Of a stretch of 40,508 nt of DNA, positions 26,231 to 33,628 are shown piece after piece. The stretch lies in the NCBI GenBank assembly GCA_029261475.1, contig JAJDBG010000093.1, positions 1 through 40,508 on the forward strand, read 5' to 3'. The notes under the pieces were generated by a model. The model searched no databases, had not been told where the DNA came from, and saw only the letters and a program-made list of their open reading frames with translations. Made by a program: the position numbers and the translations under genes. This stretch comes from Nitrospinaceae bacterium. Its GTDB lineage: Bacteria > Nitrospinota > Nitrospinia > Nitrospinales > VA-1. The stretch's first letter is position 1; each line of letters starts with the position of its first letter.

Positions 26231-27436
26231 TTAATTAGAAAGGGAGATGGCTTCGAATTTCTTGTGTAGGGGATTTCCCAGATAATCTTCTACGTAGTTT
26301 TTGATGTAACCTTTTTCGTACAGCTTTCGGTTGGACATGCCAGAATTGACTTTATGTAGCACCTTGAACCGTATGCGTGGAAAGCGTTCCTGAAAGTCTT
26401 CAAACAGATTCCCCGAAATATCCTTCTCCTGGTTTCCCGAACCCTCCATAATCACCTTAGGCAGATATACGACTCGTTCGTTGGTCAATCGTTTTGCCAC
26501 GTCATCAAAGGTCAACAGAGTTGTGCAATCTGAATCGCCGCCAAGAGTCGCGTTGGGAACATAAAGGTATCGCGCCCGGTTGGGACGGAACAGTTTAAGA
26601 ATCCGATAAACATTGCCTGCCATTACCACGGTATCTTTTTTTTCAAGTTCGCAAGCATCCAGCGTTTTAATGATTTTCTTCCGATTCAAAAATGCAGTGA
26701 TGGACGATTCGGTGTGAATCATTGTGATGTTGGGATAGTTGGCATCGTAAATTCTTCTTGCCTCATTTGGAAGATGATCTTTTCCTATGCGAGTGATGCG
26801 CGTTGTTTCATCGTCCAGTGTTTTTAGAGGCGTCAAACATCCCATCCATAAAAGGCATTTGGAATTAACTTTTGAAATGATTCGAGCGTCTTCGGACATG
26901 GTATTGGGTCCGAAAGAATAAAAGTTTGCAGAGCTAACGGCAGGACCATCCAAAACTTTCAACACATGCTCTGCAGTGGGTCCGTTGGGCATCAACTGTT
27001 TTCGATATTTACCGAGTGTGATAACAGATAGCTCAAAGTTGATGCGACCGGGGTATTTTTCAGAGAGACGGTTGATTTGGTCTGGGTCGACATAGCCCAC
27101 GGTGAACATGATGATATTCTTATCAGTGGTCTCCAGAAATTCCTCTATCCAGGTCATTGTTCGAGGGTGCAAGAACAAGTCGGTCCATTCCATATATTCG
27201 TTGCCGCCGATAACCCAGGATTCTGAAGGTTTTGTGGGAAGACTTTGAATGTTTTTCAGGATGAAACGCCAGTTTTCTTCCGTAGTGAGGGGGATGTCGT
27301 AAGTCTTGCGGAAGTAGGAGTGGTCTTTCTCGTAGCAAAAAGTACACTTTACAGGGCATGTTTTGCCCAAGCTAAGAGGAATTTTTCTTTCTCGGATTTC
27401 TTTTAGTAGTATCTGATTTATAAATTCCTGGTCCAA
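26231..27436 (-). CDS. Radical SAM protein of unknown substrate
   Basis: The 401 residues carry the radical SAM cluster motif CPVKCTFC (Cys27, 31, 34) near the N-terminus, then a TIM-barrel-like core with WVIGGNEYMEWTDLF and FELSVITLGKYRKQL. Cysteines in NSKCLLWMGC, DACELE and DSDCTTL may hold an additional cluster or reflect structure. The C-terminal part (about 300-401) is not recognised and contains no SPASM-like Cys pattern. The start is TTG with GGAGGG about 8 bases upstream, a well-supported non-ATG start. The small 60-residue gene follows directly. Confidence 0.85.
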   Translation of the reverse strand: MDQEFINQILLKEIRERKIPLSLGKTCPVKCTFCYEKDHSYFRKTYDIPLTTEENWRFILKNIQSLPTKPSESWVIGGNEYMEWTDLFLHPRTMTWIEEFLETTDKNIIMFTVGYVDPDQINRLSEKYPGRINFELSVITLGKYRKQLMPNGPTAEHVLKVLDGPAVSSANFYSFGPNTMSEDARIISKVNSKCLLWMGCLTPLKTLDDETTRITRIGKDHLPNEARRIYDANYPNITMIHTESSITAFLNRKKIIKTLDACELEKKDTVVMAGNVYRILKLFRPNRARYLYVPNATLGGDSDCTTLLTFDDVAKRLTNERVVYLPKVIMEGSGNQEKDISGNLFEDFQERFPRIRFKVLHKVNSGMSNRKLYEKGYIKNYVEDYLGNPLHKKFEAISLSN

Positions 27437-27581
27437 AATTAACCCTCCGGTGTAAAGGGAATCTGGAAAAAGTTCTTTTGGCCATGAGCGACCTTCTGTG
27501 AAAAGGCTCGCCGCCTGAAAAAATATCAGATTTTTAAAGACCTTCTAAAACTATTTCAGAGCATGAAGTGTGAGCTGGTGT

Positions 27582-27905
27582 TTACCAACCCTTGAATGCT
27601 TCTGTCAATTGTGTATCTACAGGGACTTGTTCCTTTTGATCATCATCAAGCGCATTGATGAGATTACTCAGGTGTACAGCCGCGCATCCCATATATGCGA
27701 TGCTTTCTTGCTGTAACTTGTATTTCCCGGTTTTTAATTTTTTCTGAAATTCTTTTAAATGCTCTTCATCAGCAAGGACACTTGCGGAGGTCTTAAAGCT
27801 TTGTACCGCTTCCTGGTATTCCTTGCCCTCGTGTTGAGACACGCCCGCTTTAAAATTATCCTGAGCTTCGCGAACATCTTCAACCGTGACTGCGTGCTGT
27901 TGCAT
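27582..27905 (-). CDS. Hypothetical helical protein, 107 residues
   Basis: I do not recognise a family. The protein is highly charged and probably all-helical: VEDVREAQDNFKAGVSQHEGKEYQEAVQSFKTSASVL resembles a single TPR-like helical pair, followed by a Lys-rich helix and the hydrophobic MGCAAVHLSNLINAL. AAGGG precedes the ATG. It lies upstream of the radical SAM gene on the same strand with 145 bases between, so co-transcription is possible but not shown. Confidence 0.72.
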   Translation of the reverse strand: MQQHAVTVEDVREAQDNFKAGVSQHEGKEYQEAVQSFKTSASVLADEEHLKEFQKKLKTGKYKLQQESIAYMGCAAVHLSNLINALDDDQKEQVPVDTQLTEAFKGW

Positions 27906-28025
27906 AAACCCTTAACCTCAATTTAAAAACTTTCGCAGTAGCCCCATTCAGCCAAAAACTAGAGCCGGGGAGGAATTCATTTGATTTGAACAACCAATTT
28001 CCTAACCAGCTAAGCTTGTGGTGTT

Positions 28026-28056
28026 ATTCTAGCTCTAAATGGGGGGAGATTGTCAA
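28026..28056 (-). promoter_or_regulatory. Possible promoter for the 107-residue gene
   Basis: Minus-strand TTGACA (28051-28056) and TAGAAT (28026-28031) are good hexamers, but the 19-base spacer is longer than optimal. It lies directly beside the nested inverted-repeat element. Confidence 0.4.
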
Positions 28057-28057
28057 G

Positions 28058-28143
28058 CCGGAGTGCCAAAGTAAATACCCCCTGCTAAAAGCAGGTAAAT
28101 GCCTTTAGAACAGGGGGAATTGGACATGTTTTTTTGGCACCGG
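28058..28143. repeat. Nested inverted-repeat element, about 86 bp
   Basis: The outer arms CCGGAGTGCCAAA (28058-28070) and TTTGGCACCGG (28133-28143) pair except for a 2-base bulge. Inside, CCCCCTG (28078-28084) pairs with CAGGGGG (28111-28117), and CTAAAAGCA pairs with TGCCTTTAG with one mismatch around the loop GGTAAA. The whole could fold as one long stem. It contains no reading frame of note. It could be a small non-autonomous mobile element, a structured RNA or a transcript end for the lipoprotein gene. Confidence 0.6.
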
Positions 28144-28175
28144 ATCAGGAGAGAATCAGAATTGTAAAATGATCT

Positions 28176-28298
28176 CTACTCAGGCTTGGGGGAATATTCC
28201 TCTTTGCAATGTCCCTCCCAGCATTTTTGTTCCGAACAACCCGAAGCAAACACTGAAACTAATACCAATAACACTATATATACAGCCACTTTTTTCAT
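28176..28298 (-). CDS. Small lipoprotein, 40 residues, not in the ORF track
   Basis: I translated this by hand. It reads MKKVAVYIVLLVLVSVFASGC and continues SEQKCWEGHCKEEYSPKPE before TAG. The charged start, hydrophobic core and ASGC lipobox form a canonical lipoprotein signal with Cys21 as the lipidation site. Only about 20 residues remain after processing, with a CWEGHC motif that could form a disulfide or bind metal. GGAGAG lies about 8 bases before the ATG. Small entericidin-like lipoproteins have this form, but the mature sequence does not let me assign a family. Confidence 0.7.
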   Translation of the reverse strand: MKKVAVYIVLLVLVSVFASGCSEQKCWEGHCKEEYSPKPE

Positions 28299-28482
28299 CC
28301 AAAACTCTCCTTATTTAAAATTCCATAACCGGATCAGCCCGAGGCCCACTTTTATTTTTGGACAATGCGTTTTATCAGTATTTGGCTAATATTTCAATCT
28401 TTTTTTGTGTTAATTTCAATTGTAGCAAGCATTTTACACATTGAATCTAAGTAAGTCCCTCTATATCAACCTTAAAATTATT

Positions 28483-29277
28483 ATGACATATTCTGCGATT
28501 GATCTCTCATTTATTAGTAGTAAACGACATCAGGCTGACCTTGGAACGGAGATTCATTTTTTTGAAACCGTTGATTCGACCAATTTATGCGCCCGCCGAG
28601 CTTTAGCTGACGGAGCGAAACATGGATCGGTATTCATTGCCAATGCTCAAAGCCAAGGACGTGGGCGTTTGGGACGATCTTGGTTGTCCGTGCCCTCTGC
28701 TGGTATTTATTTATCTATCATCTTACGGCCTGCCTTGGCTAAGGAGGACTGCTCGAAAGTTTCTCTTGTCGCAGGTTTAGCGGCCGTTTTGGCAATCAAC
28801 AGGGTTTGTGGGGTTCAAGCGACATTGAAGTGGCCCAATGACATTTTATTGATGGGGAAAAAAATCTGCGGCATTTTGAGCGAATTTTATTCTCCTGCCC
28901 CGGATAATTACGGCATTGTCGTGGGGGTGGGTATCAATGTGCATCACAATCGCGAGCATTTTCAGGGGGATTTGGAAGGTTTGGCATCCTCTTTGGAGAT
29001 TGAAACGGGTCGCTCTCAAAATAGAAACGATTTGATCGTTGCTTTTTTGGAGGAACTGGAATCTCAATTGTCTCTGTTGGTAGCAGGTAGTTTTGAGCAG
29101 GTGCTCAATCGGTGGTCGGATCATTGCGCTATGCTCGGAAAGGAGATCACCATTTCGCAAGGCACCTCTTCGTTTCGTGGAAAAGCTTTGAGGCTCGATG
29201 AAGCGGGAAATCTTTTGCTTCAAACGGAAGATAATGAAATTCTCACATTCTCGTCGGGCGAAGCGTCATTGAAGTGA
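28483..29277 (+). CDS. birA: Biotin-[acetyl-CoA-carboxylase] ligase, monofunctional
   Basis: This enzyme makes biotinyl-AMP and attaches biotin to carboxylase carrier domains. I start at ATG 28483 (264 residues) rather than the TTG at 28441. Motifs are ETVDSTN (28-34), GRGRLGRSW (59-67), GIYLSIILRP, KWPNDIL (116-122) with KKICGIL, and VVGVGINVHHN (146-156). The N-terminal winged helix found in regulatory BirA is absent, so it does not control biotin genes directly. It is convergent with slp. Confidence 0.94.
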   Translation: MTYSAIDLSFISSKRHQADLGTEIHFFETVDSTNLCARRALADGAKHGSVFIANAQSQGRGRLGRSWLSVPSAGIYLSIILRPALAKEDCSKVSLVAGLAAVLAINRVCGVQATLKWPNDILLMGKKICGILSEFYSPAPDNYGIVVGVGINVHHNREHFQGDLEGLASSLEIETGRSQNRNDLIVAFLEELESQLSLLVAGSFEQVLNRWSDHCAMLGKEITISQGTSSFRGKALRLDEAGNLLLQTEDNEILTFSSGEASLK

Positions 29278-29314
29278 CTCAAAGGGCAGTCTCAATGACC
29301 ACTGTTCTGTAAAA

Positions 29315-29911
29315 TCACCAATAGCGGGCAGAGTAGGGGGAACCCCTGAATGTGTGATAAAACGGGTCCCAGTATGGCGGGAAGGAGTAGTAGGAAAAGG
29401 GATAGGCGGTTGTATCGGTGGTTTCCCATAAATGTTGTTCTTCCAACTCAAGGACGGGGAAAAGGTACTCCATTTCTCCCACACGACCGTTACGTACTTC
29501 TCGTAAAATGCCAACGCCAACAATGTATCGGCCCTGAGCGTAGACTGTGGGCTCCAGATACTCGCTGGTGAAAAAAATAAAACGTCCGCTGGTTTTGTCT
29601 CCTCGGTCAGGGTAGCCCATGCCGTCCACTTCTTTTTGAACCACCTCTATTTCAGTTCTGTCTTTCAAGTTACGTGTTTCGGCGATGACGCCTCCCCACA
29701 AGAAATGAGTTCCTAAGTATTGTTCGGGGGATTCAAGCACTTGTTCAAAAGTCAGGTTGCTGTCGATTTCCGAGCGCAGTTTTTCAGATATGGGGTGCGT
29801 GCAGGCAGACAATAGAATTAAAAATATCGCAGATAAAATCCCTTTCCAATTTGAGGTAATTGGAATTTTATTTTTCCAGGATTTTGCAGTATTTGAAAGT
29901 GTCATATCCAA
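29315..29911 (-). CDS. Slp-family outer membrane lipoprotein
   Basis: Slp proteins are starvation-inducible outer membrane lipoproteins of unclear molecular role. The 198 residues have a signal with lipobox LLSAC (Cys37). The Slp core follows: LTFEQVLESPEQYLGTHFLWGGVIAETRNLKDRTEIEVVQKEVD, then TSGRFIFFTSEYLEPTVYAQGRYIVGVGILRE. The C-terminal tail is rich in Tyr, Pro and Phe. It starts 15 bases after a J-domain gene, so the two are in one unit. Confidence 0.9.
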   Translation of the reverse strand: MDMTLSNTAKSWKNKIPITSNWKGILSAIFLILLSACTHPISEKLRSEIDSNLTFEQVLESPEQYLGTHFLWGGVIAETRNLKDRTEIEVVQKEVDGMGYPDRGDKTSGRFIFFTSEYLEPTVYAQGRYIVGVGILREVRNGRVGEMEYLFPVLELEEQHLWETTDTTAYPFSYYSFPPYWDPFYHTFRGSPYSARYW

Positions 29912-29926
29912 ACTATGAGATTGAGG

Positions 29927-30457
29927 TTATTTTTTGATTTGTGGAACGGTTCTCAAAAAGTCTTGAAAATCGTCCCTGCAATCTTCAACAAAACCTTCGA
30001 ATTCTTCATCCTTCATATCGCCTTTATTATAAACCTTGGGAGGTATTTTTATTTTCTCAGAATTATTAAGAAATTTGAAAAAATTTTCCCTGCATTCGGT
30101 CACAAAACGGCTGTAGTCGTGATCGCTGTGAGAGCGTTGTGAGTAAAAACGTTTGGAAGATTTTCTTCGTTGTCGTAAGAACTCTTTGCTTTCAAACGAG
30201 ACACCAGCTCCTCGTTTAGAAGGCAAGGTCCGGTTATAAAGTCGCCTTTTTTGCGGATCGATCAAAACTTTGTAGGCAAGAGCAATCATGATGAATCTCT
30301 GCTCCAACTCTGGGGAATCGGGGCAGCGGTCGGGATGGTACTTCAATGCCATTTCGCAAAAACCACGCTTGATTTCTTTGATATCTGCAAAATTTTCCAA
30401 GCCCAATAAACGATACAGATTTTGCTTTTTAAGAACTTCTGGAATCTTGAAATCCAA
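29927..30457 (-). CDS. J-domain protein with a duplicated C-terminal motif
   Basis: The N-terminal J domain (about 12-75) has HPD at 41-43 and would stimulate an Hsp70. After a basic linker (RQRRKSSKRFYSQR) the C-terminus carries two copies of one motif: YSRFVTECRENFFKFLNN (115-132) and FEGFVEDCRDDFQDFLRT (153-170). This looks like an internal duplication that may form a client-binding helix pair. The start is TTG with AGAGG at good spacing. A perfect -10 TATAAT on this strand (30507-30512) lies about 50 bases upstream. It precedes slp, and a second J-domain gene lies divergently 1 kb away. Confidence 0.85.
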   Translation of the reverse strand: MDFKIPEVLKKQNLYRLLGLENFADIKEIKRGFCEMALKYHPDRCPDSPELEQRFIMIALAYKVLIDPQKRRLYNRTLPSKRGAGVSFESKEFLRQRRKSSKRFYSQRSHSDHDYSRFVTECRENFFKFLNNSEKIKIPPKVYNKGDMKDEEFEGFVEDCRDDFQDFLRTVPQIKK

Positions 30458-30721
30458 AAACTAACCTCTTAATTATTAAGGGCTTTTGTGTATGATAAGA
30501 GTCTAAATTATACACGAATTGCAGAGCAATGGGAATCGTCCAAGTGTCGTATTCATAACGGGACCGTGTTCGCGAAAAAGCCTGCAAGAACTGTTTGTTG
30601 TATGAGTGAATGGCATTTGAAAATTTAAACAAGCTTTCTCGCAACCTGTTTGGCTTTTACGCCGAGGCAAATAATATTTCTGCATTCTTGGAACGGTAGT
30701 GAGAAAATCGTAAAATGCCCT

Positions 30722-31450
30722 ATGCTTGAGACTCTATTCATTCTGCTTGTATTGTGCTTTTTCATGATACCCCGAGCAACTTTAGCGTTTGTTCTGGGAA
30801 TTTGGACTGTATATTGTGTTTTTCGAGCGGCTCAGCTTTGGTCTTATCAGCCGCATCCAGGGAAATTACTCTTGAAAATTCGTGCGGTCTCGGCACTCTT
30901 CAATCTATTGCTCAGCGCGGCAATGGCGTTCGCTTTGTCTTCGATGGTGAATATTTTGATTTTGGAGAACGGCTATCTTTTTATTTTCAATCTTGTGTTT
31001 TGCTTTTTTATTTCGTTACGATGGTTTGATTATTCTCAGGCTTTTTATCAATTTGCAGTTTTGAAGTTTTATAATTTGGAAGTGCCCGCTGTTTCTTCTT
31101 CTGCATTTGTAGTTTGCGAGGGGAGAAAAAGGGATTATGGATTTGGCTCTGTCTATTTGCCCATTTTTTTCGATGCTGGTTTTTTATACATTGAAGATAA
31201 CCAATTTATTTTCAAAGGGGTATTGGGTGAATATTGTTGCCGATCGTGTGACTTGTTGGAAATTATCAAGCGAAGTTCAGACTGCATTCGCCTTATCCCT
31301 CAGGCTGGGAAATGTCCTTTAGGCTCAGAAATACTGGACTTCAAGTTCAAAGATCAGTTTTATCCATTTAAAAGCAGGCGAGACCGAGATAGAATAATAG
31401 ACTTGTTAACAGACAATGCAGTTTCCCAATCATCAGCGTCCTTAAAATAG
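30722..31450 (+). CDS. Hypothetical membrane protein
   Basis: I start at ATG 30722 (242 residues). The track start is a TTG that adds 24 polar residues before the first helix. Three or four hydrophobic helices fill the first 110 residues (LFILLVLCFFMIPRATLAFVLGIW, then FNLLLSAAMAFALSSMVNILIL, and YLFIFNLVFCFFISLRWF). A cytoplasmic or periplasmic domain of about 130 residues follows, with cysteines in GEYCCRSCDLLE. I recognise no family. It lies 13 bases before the DnaJ-like gene in the same orientation and is probably cotranscribed with it. Confidence 0.72.
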   Translation: MLETLFILLVLCFFMIPRATLAFVLGIWTVYCVFRAAQLWSYQPHPGKLLLKIRAVSALFNLLLSAAMAFALSSMVNILILENGYLFIFNLVFCFFISLRWFDYSQAFYQFAVLKFYNLEVPAVSSSAFVVCEGRKRDYGFGSVYLPIFFDAGFLYIEDNQFIFKGVLGEYCCRSCDLLEIIKRSSDCIRLIPQAGKCPLGSEILDFKFKDQFYPFKSRRDRDRIIDLLTDNAVSQSSASLK

Positions 31451-31463
31451 ACTTTCCTCTTCT

Positions 31464-32387
31464 ATGGCTAGAAATTATTATAAAATACTTGGTGTTCAAC
31501 CGGATGCTGGCAACGACGAAATCAAAAAAAAGTACAGAGCTCTGGCACTGAAGTACCACCCCGATACCAACAACAATAGTAAAAAAGCAGAAAATCAATT
31601 CAAGATAATCGCAGAAGCTTATGAAACACTGAGTAACAAAAAGAAACGGGCTGAATACGAACGGCAACGTGCCTATTCGTCTTCTTCTGGCAGGGCAAGT
31701 AGCAGTGAAGGTCCTTCGGGATTCAATGGCTACGGGTTTGGTGGGAACCCACGATCTCGTTCGAATCATCGTGAAGGTCCTTTTCGGGCAGATGGAACAC
31801 CTCCACCGAGAGAGGAAGAGTTCCGTCCCGACCCGAACGCTCCCATGTCTGGTTTCGATCTACAGTTCATGGTTGACGTTCCTTTGCCTGTGATGGCACT
31901 TGGCGGCAAAATCCCCTACAGCTATGAGAAATACGTCACATGCCCGCGATGCGAAGGCGAGGGGCGAGATGAGGGGAAAGATTGCTCCCGATGCGGTGGA
32001 AAAAAGCAGATCGTCAAATCCGTTTCCATTGAAATCAAGATTCCGCCAGGTGTGGCAGACCAGTACACGATACGTGTTGAACATAAGGGTGGTGAGGGGA
32101 AAAATGGCGGCCCTCCCGGAAACTTGTTGATCAAAGTATGCGCTATGCCGCACCCACGGTTCAAACGCTCCAAAAGTGATATTTACGCAGACGTTGAAAT
32201 CCCCTTTGAATTGGCCGAAAAAGGGGGGGAGCTGGAAGTCGAAACTCTCAACTCAAAACGTACCATCCATGTAGAAGAGGGGACGCTGACGGGAGAGGAG
32301 TACCGCATCCCAGGGCAAGGTGCCGCCATCTTGTGGGGGAAAAAACGAGGTGATTTTGTTGTGCGTTTCCGAGTCGATACGCCGTGA
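31464..32387 (+). CDS. DnaJ-like cochaperone with a single zinc centre
   Basis: The 307 residues begin with a J domain (HPD at 32-34). A Ser/Gly/Arg-rich linker (about 70-125) and the C-terminal substrate-binding beta domains of class A/B DnaJ follow (FDLQFMVDVPLPVMALGGKI and EIKIPPGVADQYTIRVEHKGGEG). The zinc domain holds only two CxxC motifs, CPRC (160-163) and CSRC (174-177), instead of four, so one zinc centre remains. This is not canonical DnaJ or CbpA. Its stop overlaps the following GTG start. Confidence 0.88.
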   Translation: MARNYYKILGVQPDAGNDEIKKKYRALALKYHPDTNNNSKKAENQFKIIAEAYETLSNKKKRAEYERQRAYSSSSGRASSSEGPSGFNGYGFGGNPRSRSNHREGPFRADGTPPPREEEFRPDPNAPMSGFDLQFMVDVPLPVMALGGKIPYSYEKYVTCPRCEGEGRDEGKDCSRCGGKKQIVKSVSIEIKIPPGVADQYTIRVEHKGGEGKNGGPPGNLLIKVCAMPHPRFKRSKSDIYADVEIPFELAEKGGELEVETLNSKRTIHVEEGTLTGEEYRIPGQGAAILWGKKRGDFVVRFRVDTP

Positions 32388-32755
32388 AGGATTACATCCC
32401 TTTTTTGCTATTGCTGGGTGCTTTTGTGTCCGCAATGTTGTTTTACCTTTCCTCTAGAAAATCGCCGCCCAAAAAAATACGCAAGCTTCCTTCCAAAGTT
32501 CAGCCGAAAGCTTTGGCAAAGGCAAATAAACCGTCCATTGAAGAACTACTCAAAAGCAAAAAGAAACCAGAGCCTTCCATTCTGGGGATGGTGCTTAGAG
32601 AAAACATTATACGAACGACTCGAAAGAATCCGGACCAAATAGCAGATGCCCTTCGGGTTTGGTTGAAGGAAGAGGGTGCTAAATCTTCCACTCAAGTAGC
32701 GAAGAACACGGTTAAAAAAAATACACCGATTACCAGTAAAACGAAAAAACGTTGA
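32384..32755 (+). CDS. Small membrane-anchored basic protein with a FliF-tail-like motif
   Basis: The 123-residue protein starts with GTG overlapping the DnaJ-like stop. One membrane helix (5-22: IPFLLLLGAFVSAMLFYL) is followed by a Lys/Pro-rich tail. Near 82-94 it reads NPDQIADALRVWL, preceded by RENIIRTTRK. This resembles the extreme C-terminus of the flagellar MS-ring protein FliF, which binds FliG (typical form NPexvAxxirxWL). No flagellar gene is in the window, so a link to motility is only a suggestion. Confidence 0.7.
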   Translation: MKDYIPFLLLLGAFVSAMLFYLSSRKSPPKKIRKLPSKVQPKALAKANKPSIEELLKSKKKPEPSILGMVLRENIIRTTRKNPDQIADALRVWLKEEGAKSSTQVAKNTVKKNTPITSKTKKR

Positions 32756-32791
32756 AAATTTTCAATTCTGACGACTGAAAGGATTAACTTT

Positions 32792-33355
32792 ATGACCGAT
32801 GCCATTGTAAAGAATCTGGGACCACTGCGACTTTTGGCGGGAACCTGGGAGGGTGATAAGGGGACGGATGTTGCACCTTCAAAAAGCAGGGAAACAGAGA
32901 CCACTGGATTTCGAGAACGCATTGTTTTTTCTCCAATGGGACCCGTCAATAATCACGAACAAGTCTTGTATGGCCTGCGGTATTCGACTACGGTGTGGCC
33001 ATCAGGAGGCAGTGAGCCTTTCCACGAAGAGTTGGGCTATTGGCTTTGGGATGGGGCTGAAAAACAAGTTTTGCGATGCTTTATAGTCCCGCGTGGCGTG
33101 ACGGTTCTTGCTGGTGGAACGGTGGAACCCTCTGCTACCACTTTTGAACTTTCGGCCGATGTGGGATCTGAAACTTACGGTATTTGTTCCAATACTTTTT
33201 TGGATCGAGAGTTCAAAACGGTTCGTTATGAACTGAAAGTCACGGTGCATGATGCCGAAAGTTTTTCGTACGAAGAAGACACTCAGCTTCAAATAAAAGG
33301 AAAGGCCGAAATTTTCCATCATCGAGACGGGAACACTTTAAGGCGTGTTGAATAA
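32792..33355 (+). CDS. Nitrobindin/THAP4-like beta-barrel protein (DUF1794 type)
   Basis: The 187 residues resemble FABP-like beta barrels of the nitrobindin group: LRLLAGTWEGDKG (13-25) near the start, FHEELGYWLWD, and HHRDGNTLRRVE at the end. The canonical GxWxGxG is nearly kept (GTWEGDKG). Nitrobindins bind heme through a C-terminal histidine and oxidise or scavenge nitric oxide. Whether the two His residues in FHHRDG coordinate heme here is uncertain. It is the last gene of the group before a strong terminator. Confidence 0.75.
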   Translation: MTDAIVKNLGPLRLLAGTWEGDKGTDVAPSKSRETETTGFRERIVFSPMGPVNNHEQVLYGLRYSTTVWPSGGSEPFHEELGYWLWDGAEKQVLRCFIVPRGVTVLAGGTVEPSATTFELSADVGSETYGICSNTFLDREFKTVRYELKVTVHDAESFSYEEDTQLQIKGKAEIFHHRDGNTLRRVE

Positions 33356-33553
33356 AGCCTAGAACGGAGAAATTCCAAAAAAATTACCTTTAAAAATCAA
33401 TGGTATTTATTTTTTCGAATTTCAAATACTCGCATTTTTCAATAGTCCCTTTAAAGCGAGTAGAGTGATTAAAGATTCGTATCTGACTGAGAAAAATGGT
33501 GACTAGAATTTGAGGCTCTCGATCTTGAAAATTATTAAGATGAGGCCACTAAA

Positions 33554-33589
33554 AAAAGGGCTTATGTCTGAATAGACATAAGCCCTTTT
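33554..33589. terminator. Bidirectional intrinsic terminator
   Basis: A perfect 16-base-pair stem, AAAAGGGCTTATGTCT with AGACATAAGCCCTTTT, closes a GAAT loop. A-runs and T-runs on both sides allow termination for the plus-strand nitrobindin-like gene and the minus-strand DUF1566 gene. The 190 bases before it hold nothing else I recognise. Confidence 0.9.
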
Positions 33590-33628
33590 CTTGTAAAACG
33601 TATTCAACGGCTCTCGACGACTAGCCTC

